Positions 25,008-32,936 of a DNA stretch of 51,103 nt are shown in pieces. Source of the DNA: Streptomyces muensis (GTDB taxonomy: Bacteria > Actinomycetota > Actinomycetes > Streptomycetales > Streptomycetaceae); contig NZ_JAKEIP010000038.1 of NCBI RefSeq assembly GCF_021474425.1, forward strand, positions 1 through 51,103, in the 5' to 3' direction. Within the stretch, counting starts at the first letter, position 1. The number at the start of each line of letters is the position of its first letter. Made by a program: the position numbers and the translations under genes. Under the pieces are notes generated by a model. It saw only the letters and a list, made by a program, of their open reading frames with translations. It ran no database searches and was not told the DNA's origin.

Positions 25008-26432
25008 CTAGGAGTAGCGCGCCCGGAGTTCGGCTTCGAGGGTCTCGAGCGAACGGCCCTTCGTCTCGGGGACGTAGCGCTTGACGAAGGCGAGCGAGAA
25101 CACACCCGCCACCACGAACAGGAAGAAGGTGTTGGAGATCCCGATGCCGGAGACCAGCGACGGGAAGACCAGGCCGATCACGAAGTTGGTCAGCCACAGC
25201 ACCACGGCCGCGACCCCCATGCCGAAGCCGCGCATCCGCATCGGGAAGATCTCCGACAGCATCAGCCAGGTCACCGGCGAGATCGCGCCCTGCTGGAAGG
25301 CGAGGAAGGTGACGGTCATGGCGAGCACGGCGTAGGCACGGCCGTCTCCGGCCGGCAGCGCCAGGGAGAAGACCCCGATCAGCAACAGGGCGGCGGTGGT
25401 GCCCATCTGACCGGCCATCAGCATCGGGCGGCGGTTGACCCGGCCGAGCAGCCAGATGCCGACGAAGGTGGCCAGCACCGAGATCACGCCGTTGGCGATG
25501 TTGGCGGTCAGTGCGCTGTCGGAGGCGAAGCCGGCGTCGGTGAGGATCTGGGTGCCGTAGTACATGATCGTGTTGACGCCGGTGATCTGCTGCACGATCG
25601 CGATGCCGAAGCCGACGAACATCAGCTTGCGGATCCACGGCGTGGCCTTCATGTCCTGCCAGCCGCCGAGCTTCTCCTGCTCCTCCTTGACGGCGAGCGC
25701 GGACACCTCGGCGAGCTCGGCCTCGGCCCGCTGGCGCGACCTGACCTGCTTGAGCACCTCAAGGGCCTCGCCGAAGCGGGCCTTGGAGGCGAGCCAGCGC
25801 GGGCTCTCCGGCATCACCAGCATGCCGAACCAGAGCACGACGGCCGGGAGCGTGGCGATCACCAGCATCCAGCGCCACACGCCACCGGACTCGCCGCCCA
25901 CCTGGGCGATGATCGCGTTCGACGTGAACGCCAGCAACTGGCCGCTGACGATCATGAGTTCGTTACGGGTGACCAGCGCGCCGCGTCGCTCGGCGGGGGA
26001 GACCTCCGCGAGGTAGACCGGCACCGTCACCGAGGCGCCGCCCACCGCGAGGCCGAGCACGAACCGGGCGACGACCATGACGGCCGTCGTGGGCGCCAGG
26101 GTGCAGCCGAGCGCGCCGACGAAGAACAGCACCGCGAGCGTGAGGATCGTACGGCGCCGTCCTCGCGCGTCCGAGAGCCGACCGCCGACCACCGCGCCGA
26201 GCGCGGCACCGAGGAGCAGCGAGCTGGTGACCATGCCCTCGGTGACCGCGGTCAGGCCGAGGTCGTCGGTCATGTAGGGCAGGGCGCCGTTGATGACGCC
26301 GGTGTCGTAGCCGAAGAGCAGTCCGCCGAAGGTGGCGATGACGGTGATCAGCCGCAGCCTGCGGGACACCGCGGGCGGGGCGTCGTCCGTGACGGGGGAG
26401 GGGGTCTGGGTCGCGTCGTCCCTGACGTCCAT
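25008..26432 (-). CDS. MFS sugar porter (IolT/XylE type)
   Basis: A 474-residue, 12-helix proton/sugar symporter. Sugar-porter signatures are RFVLGLAVGGASVTVPVYLAEVSP (trimmed: the AEVSPAERRG block), GGRLSDARGRRR, and MPESPRWL before the central loop, with QQITGVNTIMYY in helix 7. The ATG at 26432 follows GAGGAG; an upstream ATG at 26447 lacks support. Members carry inositol, xylose or glucose. Its place in an operon with inosose-type enzymes favours a cyclitol. Confidence 0.9.
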   Translation of the reverse strand: MDVRDDATQTPSPVTDDAPPAVSRRLRLITVIATFGGLLFGYDTGVINGALPYMTDDLGLTAVTEGMVTSSLLLGAALGAVVGGRLSDARGRRRTILTLAVLFFVGALGCTLAPTTAVMVVARFVLGLAVGGASVTVPVYLAEVSPAERRGALVTRNELMIVSGQLLAFTSNAIIAQVGGESGGVWRWMLVIATLPAVVLWFGMLVMPESPRWLASKARFGEALEVLKQVRSRQRAEAELAEVSALAVKEEQEKLGGWQDMKATPWIRKLMFVGFGIAIVQQITGVNTIMYYGTQILTDAGFASDSALTANIANGVISVLATFVGIWLLGRVNRRPMLMAGQMGTTAALLLIGVFSLALPAGDGRAYAVLAMTVTFLAFQQGAISPVTWLMLSEIFPMRMRGFGMGVAAVVLWLTNFVIGLVFPSLVSGIGISNTFFLFVVAGVFSLAFVKRYVPETKGRSLETLEAELRARYS

Positions 26433-26443
26433 GGGCCTTCTCC

Positions 26444-27403
26444 TCACTGCTCGCGCGCCGTGAGCGGGGGGCGCCGGGTACCCGACAGACCGCAGCCCGC
26501 CAGGTGCTCACGGGTGCTCACGGCGATGGGCAGCGGTACGTCGGGTGCGCAGGGGTACAGGTCCTGCTCGACGATCACGAACAACTCCGCGTCCAGCCGG
26601 GCGAGTTCCGTCACCACGTCGGCGGGCTTCGGCACACCCGCGGGCGGTGACACGCACACGCCGCGCTTGACGGCCTCGCCGAACGACAGATCCTCCGCGG
26701 CGACCTGGGCGAGGATCTCCGGGTCCATCTGCTTGATGTGCACGTAGCCGACGCGCTCGCCGAACCGCCGGATCAGATCGACGTTGTCACCGCCGCCGTA
26801 CGCGACATGCCCGGTGTCCAGGCACAGGTTCGTCCAGCGGGCGTCCGACTCGTTCAGCAGCCGCTCGATCTCCGGCTGGGTCTGGATGTGGCTGTCGGCG
26901 TGCGGATGGATGACGAGCCGTACGTCGTACTCGTCGAGCAGCAGCCTGCCCAGCCGGTCGGCGGCCTTGCCGAAGCCCGCCCACTGCTCGGCGGTCAGCT
27001 CCGGCGACTCGGTGAACGCGCCGGTCTTCTCGTCCCGGTACATGGGCGGGATGAGGACCAGGTGATGGGCGCCCGCGGCGGCGGTCAGCTCCGCGACCTG
27101 CCGGACGTGCGCGAGCATCCCGTCCCAGGCCTCCGGCCGGTGCAGCGCGCCGAACGCGGTGCCGCCGGAGACCTTGAGGCCCCGCGCCTGAAGCTCCTCC
27201 GCGAGCTGCCGCGGGTCGGTGGGGAGGTATCCGTAGGGGCCGAGCTCCAGCCACTCGTACCCGGCGGCGGCCAGCTCGTCGAGGAAGCGGGTGTACGGGA
27301 CCTGCTGGTCGTCCTCGGGGAACCAGACGCCCCAGGAGTCGGGGGCCGAGCCCAGGCACAGATTGCCCGCGACGGTGCGGAGCGAGGTTGGCGCCGTTGC
27401 CAT
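26444..27403 (-). CDS. Sugar phosphate isomerase/epimerase, TIM barrel (inosose dehydratase-like)
   Basis: A 319-residue TIM-barrel protein, the first gene of the operon. GSAPDSWGVWFPEDD near the N-terminus is a hallmark of IolE-like inosose dehydratases and related isomerases. EWLELGPYGYLP, IHPHADSH, LCLDTGHVAYGG and VHIKQMDPE provide the metal-binding Glu, His and Asp residues. AAGGA seven bases before the ATG at 27403 fixes the start. An operator palindrome lies 69 bases upstream in the region shared with the divergent lacI gene. Confidence 0.88.
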   Translation of the reverse strand: MATAPTSLRTVAGNLCLGSAPDSWGVWFPEDDQQVPYTRFLDELAAAGYEWLELGPYGYLPTDPRQLAEELQARGLKVSGGTAFGALHRPEAWDGMLAHVRQVAELTAAAGAHHLVLIPPMYRDEKTGAFTESPELTAEQWAGFGKAADRLGRLLLDEYDVRLVIHPHADSHIQTQPEIERLLNESDARWTNLCLDTGHVAYGGGDNVDLIRRFGERVGYVHIKQMDPEILAQVAAEDLSFGEAVKRGVCVSPPAGVPKPADVVTELARLDAELFVIVEQDLYPCAPDVPLPIAVSTREHLAGCGLSGTRRPPLTAREQ

Positions 27404-27471
27404 GACAAGTCCTTCGGGGAGGGAGGGGGCGGATGTCGGAGGACGTATCCACGAATGTTCTGTCGCGCTCT

Positions 27472-27487
27472 ACTAGCGCGCTCTAGT
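27472..27487. promoter_or_regulatory. LacI-family operator, copy 1
   Basis: ACTAGCGCGCTCTAGT, with perfect ACTAG/CTAGT arms and one mismatch in the centre. It lies between the divergent catabolic operon (start 27403) and the lacI gene (start 27577). The identical 16-mer occurs at 29815-29830. LacI proteins typically bind such CG-centred palindromes, so it is the likely target of the adjacent regulator and may also give autoregulation. Confidence 0.85.
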
Positions 27488-27576
27488 GCGAGTACGATGA
27501 CCCTGGTCCAAATGTCATGTCAATAGCTTGTTGCCGGGAGATTTCGAGAGCTCGTTAAGGTGAACGGCGTCGAAGG

Positions 27577-28620
27577 GTGGGTTCACAGGTGGAAGCGTCA
27601 GGCCGGCAGCGGCCCACGATGGCGGACGTCGCCGAGAAGGCGGGCGTGTCCCGAGCGCTGGTCTCGATCATCTTCCGCGATCTTCCGGGCGCCGGCCGCG
27701 AGACACGGGAGCGGGTGCTGCGCGTCGCCGACGAGATCGGCTACCGCCCGGACAACGCGGCCCGGTTGCTCGCCCGCGGCCGCAGCCGCACGCTCGGTGT
27801 GATGTTCACGGTCCACCAGACCTTCCACACGGACCTCATAGCGGGCATCTACCCGGAGGCCGAGCGGCTCGGCTACGACGTGCTGCTGTCCGGGACGACC
27901 CCGGGCCGCGGTGAGGCCAAGGCCGTGGAGGCGCTGCTCGGCCACCGCTGCGAGGGACTGATCCTGCTCGCCCCCGACGCCGAGCCCGGCTACCTCGACC
28001 AGCTCGGACACCGTGCGGCCACCGTCTCGGTCGCCCGGCGTGCGCCCGGCGCCCAGGTGGACCTCGTGCACAGCGCCGAGGGCAAGGGGGTGCGCCAGGC
28101 CATGGACCACCTCGTGGAACTGGGCCACCGCCGGATCGTGCACATCGACGGCGGCCGCGGCCCCGGCTCGGCCGAGCGGCGGCGCGCCTACCGGGCCGCG
28201 ATGCGCCGGCACGGGCTGGCGGACCACGTCCGGGTCATCCCCGGCGCTCACACCGAGGAGTCGGGGATCGAGGCGGGCCGCCTGCTGCTGGCGGAACGCG
28301 ACCGGGGGCTGCCGCTGCCCACCGCGGTCCTCGCGGGCAACGACCGTTGCGCGCTGGGCCTGTTGATGCCCCTGACCCGGGCGGGCGTGGAGGTCCCGCG
28401 CGACATGTCCGTGGTCGGCTACGACGACAGCCATCTCTCCCACCTGATGCCGATCGGCCTGACCACCGTCCGCCAGGACGCCGTGCTCATGGCCGAACAC
28501 GCGGTCCGCTTCGCCGTGGACCGGCTGGAGAACCCCGAACTGGCCCCGCGCGAGGCCGTGCTGGATCCCAAGCTGGTCGTCCGGGGCACGAGCGGGCCGG
28601 CCCCGCAGGAGCCGGCCTGA
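27577..28620 (+). CDS. LacI-family transcriptional repressor
   Basis: A protein of up to 347 residues. The N-terminal HTH is MADVAEKAGVSRALVSIIFRD with the hinge region PDNAARLLARGRSRTLGV, followed by a sugar-binding core (PTAVLAGNDRCALGLL, VVGYDDSHLSHL, LTTVRQD). It should release DNA on binding a cyclitol or sugar inducer. GTG at 27577 abuts its AAGGG; GTG at 27589, with GAAGGG about 11 bases upstream, is a good alternative. It is divergent from the catabolic operon and separated from the lipoprotein gene by a strong hairpin. Confidence 0.92.
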   Translation: MGSQVEASGRQRPTMADVAEKAGVSRALVSIIFRDLPGAGRETRERVLRVADEIGYRPDNAARLLARGRSRTLGVMFTVHQTFHTDLIAGIYPEAERLGYDVLLSGTTPGRGEAKAVEALLGHRCEGLILLAPDAEPGYLDQLGHRAATVSVARRAPGAQVDLVHSAEGKGVRQAMDHLVELGHRRIVHIDGGRGPGSAERRRAYRAAMRRHGLADHVRVIPGAHTEESGIEAGRLLLAERDRGLPLPTAVLAGNDRCALGLLMPLTRAGVEVPRDMSVVGYDDSHLSHLMPIGLTTVRQDAVLMAEHAVRFAVDRLENPELAPREAVLDPKLVVRGTSGPAPQEPA

Positions 28621-28659
28621 TCCTCACCTACGGCGGCGGGGCCGTCCTCACGTACAACG

Positions 28660-28701
28660 GCGGGGTCGGCCGCGCCCCGTCGCGGCCACGGCCGACCCCG
28701 C
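28660..28701. terminator. Bidirectional hairpin between lacI and the lipoprotein gene
   Basis: Perfect 13-bp arms GCGGGGTCGGCCG (28660-28672) and its complement (28689-28701), with a 16-base loop, between two convergent genes. Confidence 0.7.
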
Positions 28702-28717
28702 CTGTCCATGGACGCGC

Positions 28718-29722
28718 CTAGCGCGTGCCCTTCGCGGCGAACTCCGCCACCGCGTCGACGTTGTCCTTGGTGATGAAGGCGGGCCCGGTCAGCACCGGAG
28801 CGGTGCCGCCGCCGCTGAAGTTGCCGTTCGTCCTGTACAGCCACAGCGAGTCGACCGCGAGGTAACCCTGGAGGTAGGGCTGCTGGTCGACGGCGAACTC
28901 GACCTTGCCGTCCTGGACGGCGGTGACCAGCTCCTTGTTGAGGTCGAAGGTCGCGACCTTGGCCTTGCTGCCCGCGTCGGCCACCGACTGCACGGCGGTC
29001 AGCGCGAACGGCGCGCCGAGGGTGACCACCTGGTCGATGGTGGAGTCCTGCTGGAGCTTGGCGGTGATCGTCGACTTCACCGAAGGCATGTCGGTGCCGT
29101 TGACGTACAGGATGTCCGTCTTGCCCTTGAACCCCTTCTTCAGACCGGCGCAGCGGGCCTCCAGCGCCACATGGCCCTGCTCCTGGATGACACAGACGGC
29201 GTGCTTGGCGCCGGTCTCGCCCAGCCGCTCACCGAAGGCGTTGCCCGCGATGTTCTCGTCCTGCCCGAAGTACTCGAGCATGCCGAGGTCCTTCCAGTTG
29301 TCCAGGCCCGCGTTGAAGCCGACGACCGGGATGCCGGCCGCCTTGGCCTTGCCGATCACGGCCTTCATGGCGCTCGGCTTGGCCGCGGTGAGGGCGATGC
29401 CGTCGACCTTCTGGTCGATCGCGTTCTGCACCAGGTTGGCCTGGTTGCCGGCGCTCGGATCGCTGGAGTAGACGAGCTTGATGTTGTCCTTGGCCGCGGC
29501 GGCCTCGGCCCCCTTGCGGATCAGGTCCCAGAAGGTGTCGCCCGGAGCCGCGTGGGTGACCATGGCCACGGTCATCCGGGGCGTGGTGGCCTTGCCCGCC
29601 GAGGCGCCCGCTGAGCCCTCCTCGGACTGCTTCCCGCCGGAGCTGCTGGAGCATCCCGCGGCGAACAGGGCGGCGGCCAGAGCGGCGGCGGTCAGTGTCG
29701 CGGCTCGGTGGTGTCTGCGCAT
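28718..29722 (-). CDS. Sugar ABC transporter substrate-binding lipoprotein (RbsB-like)
   Basis: A 334-residue periplasmic-binding protein of type I fold. Signal peptide with lipobox FAAGC (Cys24), then a Ser/Gly linker. VAMVTHAAPGDTFWDLIRKGAEAA, NAIDQKVDGIALTAAKPSAM and AAGIPVVGFNAGLDNW are typical of ribose/inositol-binding proteins. The ATG at 29722 has GAGG ten bases upstream; the longer frame upstream is unsupported. No permease or ATPase gene accompanies it, so it must serve transporter subunits encoded elsewhere or act as a sensor. The operator upstream puts it in the same regulon as the catabolic operon. Confidence 0.88.
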   Translation of the reverse strand: MRRHHRAATLTAAALAAALFAAGCSSSSGGKQSEEGSAGASAGKATTPRMTVAMVTHAAPGDTFWDLIRKGAEAAAAKDNIKLVYSSDPSAGNQANLVQNAIDQKVDGIALTAAKPSAMKAVIGKAKAAGIPVVGFNAGLDNWKDLGMLEYFGQDENIAGNAFGERLGETGAKHAVCVIQEQGHVALEARCAGLKKGFKGKTDILYVNGTDMPSVKSTITAKLQQDSTIDQVVTLGAPFALTAVQSVADAGSKAKVATFDLNKELVTAVQDGKVEFAVDQQPYLQGYLAVDSLWLYRTNGNFSGGGTAPVLTGPAFITKDNVDAVAEFAAKGTR

Positions 29723-29814
29723 GTCCCATGCACCTCGCTGTGCTGGTCGGGGCGGGTTCTCAGGTGGGGGGAGGGTCACGGGTACCGCCCGTTGGATAAC
29801 GACTGGAGCGCTTC

Positions 29815-29830
29815 ACTAGCGCGCTCTAGT
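29815..29830. promoter_or_regulatory. LacI-family operator, copy 2
   Basis: The same 16-mer ACTAGCGCGCTCTAGT as at 27472-27487, here extended by one base pair on each side to CACTAG...CTAGTG. It lies 92 bases upstream of the binding-protein start codon. Confidence 0.85.
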
Positions 29831-29917
29831 GGCAGGTACTATGCGGCGAGTCCGCGGATGATGTCAATGGGTTTGTCAGGACGTATCGACAAAGCCGAGG
29901 TCGGGCAGGCAAAGAGA

Positions 29918-29947
29918 ACCACCCCGCCTCATGGGAGACGGGGTGGT
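29918..29947 (-). terminator. Hairpin downstream of the NlpC/P60-like gene
   Basis: Perfect 9-bp arms ACCACCCCG and CGGGGTGGT around a 12-base loop, 24 bases after the stop codon of the NlpC/P60-like gene on the minus strand. Confidence 0.65.
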
Positions 29948-29970
29948 GGTGGCGGTTCGCCGTCCTCGAC

Positions 29971-31482
29971 TCAGGCGGGCCGTATCACGCTGTGGATCGC
30001 CGACTCACCGGCGTAGTGGATCGACTCCTCGCGGATGGCCGCCCCCGGGCTCGGGGCGTGGATCATCATGCCGTTCCCGGAGTAGATCCCGACGTGGCCG
30101 ACGTGGAAGAGCACCAGGTCGCCGGGTTCCAGGTAGGTGAGAGCGATCCCCCGGCCGGCGGTCGCCTGCTCCGGCGCGGTGCGCGGCAGGGAGATACCGG
30201 CGGCCTTCCAGGCGGCCTGGGTGAGGCCGGGGCCGTCGTACGCGTCCGGACCCGACGTACCCCAGACACAGGGCTTGCCGATCTGGGCACGCGCGAAGTC
30301 CAGCGCACGCAGGGCTCGGGTGTCCTGCGGGGCGGTCGCCGTGAGGGCGGTGGCCTGACTCGTGGCGGGGAGTTGCCCCGTGTCGTAGGTCGGGTTGGTG
30401 CCGTACGCCTGAGTGTCGTAGCTCTGCCCGGTGCCGTACGTCTGCCCGGGCTCGTAGGTCTGCGCGGTCGTGTAGGTCTGGCCGGTCGCGTAGGCCTGGC
30501 CGGTGTCGAGGGCCTGGTCCGGGGCGTAGGGCTCTGCCGTGGCGGGGGCTTGGTTCGTTGCGATCGTGGGCAGCGGGTCGGTGAGCGGGTCCGGTGCGGG
30601 GGTCCAGGCCGTGGTGCCGGGCGGGACGGTGGTGAGCTCGGCCGGGCCCTGGTTGCGCAGGGCGTCCCACTGGGTGTCGGCCGAAGGCTGGGCCTGGGGT
30701 GCCGTGTGCAGGGACAGCAACTCGCGGGCCTGGGAGAGCTTGCGCTGGTTGCGCTCCTTGGACGTCCGCAGCGAGGACCGCTGTTCGTTCGAGGCTTCGG
30801 CGGACGGGGCGGGCAGCGCGAGGGCGGTCTGGTCGGAACGGGTGCCCTGGAGGGCACCGGTCTCCAGCGGCGACTCGGGCGCGGCCGGCAACGCGGCGAG
30901 GGGACCGGCCGTCAGTTCGGCCACCGCGGCCGTCGCGGTCGCCGGTCCGGACGTCAACTCGGCGACAGGCGCAGCGGGAAGCTCCAGGGCGGCGCGGCCG
31001 GTCGCCTCCCGGCCGCGGTCGGCGAGGCCGTCGGCCGCGCGGGGGGCCCGTGTTCCCGTGGGGCGGGCCGGCAGTCTGTCGGTCGGCAGCACGGCCGGAA
31101 CGGTCGGACCCAGCTTCGAGCGGGCCACGTCGAACCACTGCCGGGCCACGCTGTCCAGCGCGGGGTCACCGCGCCCGCTGTCGTCGCCGCGGGCGGCGGG
31201 CCTGCGTCCGGCGTCCACCGGCCGGTCGGCACGTCCACGCGGTCCGGTCGCCGAGGCGCGGGTGGCGTTGAAGGTCCCCGTGTCGGACTCGGCCTGGTCG
31301 TAGAGGGAGCTGACGCGTCGGCTGACCTCCTCGCGGCTCGGTGACTCGTCCCCGGCCGAAGGGGCGGCGTTGGCCGTCTGGGCGAGCAGTGCCACAGAGG
31401 TGAGGGCTGCCGACGCGAGTGCGGAGTTGCGCATGCCGGGGAGGCTCAGAGCCCCCGGGCGCGCGCTGCGTTCCGGCGCCAT
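29971..31482 (-). CDS. Secreted NlpC/P60-fold protein lacking the catalytic cysteine
   Basis: A 503-residue exported protein: signal peptide (about 1-39), a long Ala/Pro/Thr-rich unstructured region, a Tyr/Gly/Gln repeat stretch (TGQxY units, nt about 30370-30520) and a C-terminal NlpC/P60 domain (about 395-503). The domain aligns well (RAQIGKPCVWGTSGPDAYD, GLTQAAWKAAGISLPRT, HVGHVGIYSGNGMMIHAP), but the active-site YDCSG is YDGPG: Gly417 replaces Cys. A second Cys in KPCVWG is not the catalytic position. So a hydrolase activity is unlikely and the protein may bind peptidoglycan or regulate other hydrolases. AAGGAG is ten bases before the ATG. The riboswitch upstream puts it under c-di-AMP control. 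Confidence 0.88.
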   Translation of the reverse strand: MAPERSARPGALSLPGMRNSALASAALTSVALLAQTANAAPSAGDESPSREEVSRRVSSLYDQAESDTGTFNATRASATGPRGRADRPVDAGRRPAARGDDSGRGDPALDSVARQWFDVARSKLGPTVPAVLPTDRLPARPTGTRAPRAADGLADRGREATGRAALELPAAPVAELTSGPATATAAVAELTAGPLAALPAAPESPLETGALQGTRSDQTALALPAPSAEASNEQRSSLRTSKERNQRKLSQARELLSLHTAPQAQPSADTQWDALRNQGPAELTTVPPGTTAWTPAPDPLTDPLPTIATNQAPATAEPYAPDQALDTGQAYATGQTYTTAQTYEPGQTYGTGQSYDTQAYGTNPTYDTGQLPATSQATALTATAPQDTRALRALDFARAQIGKPCVWGTSGPDAYDGPGLTQAAWKAAGISLPRTAPEQATAGRGIALTYLEPGDLVLFHVGHVGIYSGNGMMIHAPSPGAAIREESIHYAGESAIHSVIRPA

Positions 31483-31499
31483 GGGCGACGTACTCCTTC

Positions 31500-31660
31500 C
31501 GTGCTCCGCCTACCGAGTTAGCTGACGGGTTCGGGCGGTCGGTCCGGAAGGTGTGCCCTACGGCCCTTGCCCCGAAGGGCAGTTGGGCCGATTCACCCCA
31601 AGTTCGGTTGGGTCCCCGGCTCCAGTGGACCCTCGCGGGCACACCGGACTCGGCGGAGGC
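31500..31660 (-). ncRNA. ydaO/yuaA-type cyclic di-AMP riboswitch
   Basis: On the minus strand the leader contains GGAGCCGGGGACCCAACCG, then GGGGTGAATCGG, and later CGAACCCGTCAGCTAACTCG close to the gene. These are the conserved blocks of ydaO riboswitches, which in Streptomyces precede cell-wall hydrolase genes and switch them off when c-di-AMP is high. It ends about 20 bases before the start codon of the NlpC/P60-like gene. The upstream promoter region to 31760 is AT-richer. Exact ends are estimates. Confidence 0.88.
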
Positions 31661-31807
31661 CGCGCGTCCCGGCGGGGTTCGCCGGAGGTCGTCGTGCGGT
31701 CCGATCCGTAACCTAACGAACTTGTGAGCCCTCCGTGAAGATTGACATGTGAAATGTCCGATACGTTTTTGTGACCTTCGACGCTCGGGGCCGTGGGGAG
31801 CCCGAAC

Positions 31808-32866
31808 TCACCGCGCGGCGCGTCGGCTTCGCCACGCTTCGTAGTGGTCCAGCAAGGTCTGCTCGATCGGGCGGTAGGTGATGCCGAGTTCGCTCACGCT
31901 GCGGCTGTTGTCGACCCGGAACCGGATGCCGAGGTGTTTGCGGATGTAGTCCTGGGTCAGCCCGAAGGCGGGGCCGAGCACGCGGACCGGCCAGTGGGGG
32001 AGTGCGGTGCGCGGGAGGCGGAGGTCGCGCGGGTGGCGGGTCCGGAGCACCCGGGACATCTCGTGGAAGGACGTCATGGTCGGGGCGGCGAGGATGTAGC
32101 GGCCCTTCGCGTCCGGGTTCTCCGCCGCCGCGATGTGCGCGTCGGCCACCTCACGCACGTCCACCGTGGTGAAGCTGAAGTCCGGGGCGCCGTAGAAGAA
32201 GTAGCCCTTGAACAGCTCGTCCAGCAGGAAGAGGCTGCCGGACTCCGAGGCGGGCGTGAGGGAGGGGCCGAGGACCAGGCCGGGGTTGACCGACACCATG
32301 CGCCAGCGGTCCTGGGCGGCCTCCGCGTCCCAGGCCGCACGCTCGGCGACCGTCTTCGCGTAGTGGTACGGGTTGTTCTCCACGGTGCTGGTGGTGTTGA
32401 AGTACCGCTCGGACAGCACCGCGTCGTCCATGGCCAGTACGTCGGAGTAGTCACCGAAGATCGCGCCCACGGTGGAGGTGAGGACCAGCCGCTCGACGGT
32501 GGGCGTGCGCTCGACGGAGGCCAGTACGTTGCGGGTGCCCAGCAGGGCCGGGTCGACCATGTCCCGGCGGCCGTCGTCGATCTTCTCCGGCATACGGAAC
32601 GGCGAGGCCACATGGAACACCACCCGGCAGCCGGCCATCGCCTCGTCGAAGGAGCCCTCGGTCAGCAAGTCGGCCTCGAACAGCCGGAGTTGGTCCGGAT
32701 GAGCCTCCTGCATCTCCCGCAGCGGCCGTACCTTCGCCGTGTCGGCCGTGCGACGTACCGTCGCATGGACCAGGTAGCCGCGCTCCAGCAGTCGTTTGAC
32801 CAGATGACTGCCGACGAACCCGCTGCCGCCGGTCACCAACACGCTCGCCGAACCGTCCTCGCCCAC
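31808..32866 (-). CDS. NAD(P)-dependent extended SDR, dihydroflavonol-reductase-like
   Basis: A 352-residue extended short-chain dehydrogenase. The cofactor motif is VTGGSGFVGSHL and the active site is YHYAK following LVLTSTVGAIFGD; VNPGLVLGPS and FTTVDVREVADAHI are typical of dihydroflavonol 4-reductase/cinnamoyl-CoA-reductase-like proteins. The GTG at 32866 has GGAGGGG about seven bases upstream. It lies 70 bases downstream of the glucarate dehydratase gene on the same strand and may be co-transcribed. A role as uronate dehydrogenase would fit the pathway, but the sequence looks more like DFR-type reductases. Confidence 0.85.
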   Translation of the reverse strand: MGEDGSASVLVTGGSGFVGSHLVKRLLERGYLVHATVRRTADTAKVRPLREMQEAHPDQLRLFEADLLTEGSFDEAMAGCRVVFHVASPFRMPEKIDDGRRDMVDPALLGTRNVLASVERTPTVERLVLTSTVGAIFGDYSDVLAMDDAVLSERYFNTTSTVENNPYHYAKTVAERAAWDAEAAQDRWRMVSVNPGLVLGPSLTPASESGSLFLLDELFKGYFFYGAPDFSFTTVDVREVADAHIAAAENPDAKGRYILAAPTMTSFHEMSRVLRTRHPRDLRLPRTALPHWPVRVLGPAFGLTQDYIRKHLGIRFRVDNSRSVSELGITYRPIEQTLLDHYEAWRSRRAAR

Positions 32867-32936
32867 GCGCTCACCCCTCCGGTCGTGCGGTCGGGGCCAC
32901 CCTAAGGGGCCTCGGCCCCGACCGCCTCGTCCCGGG

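Noticed and set aside
31166..31642. A 158-codon minus-strand frame overlapping the NlpC/P60-like gene start
   Set aside because: It is the ydaO riboswitch plus an alternate frame of the gene; no RBS or domain.
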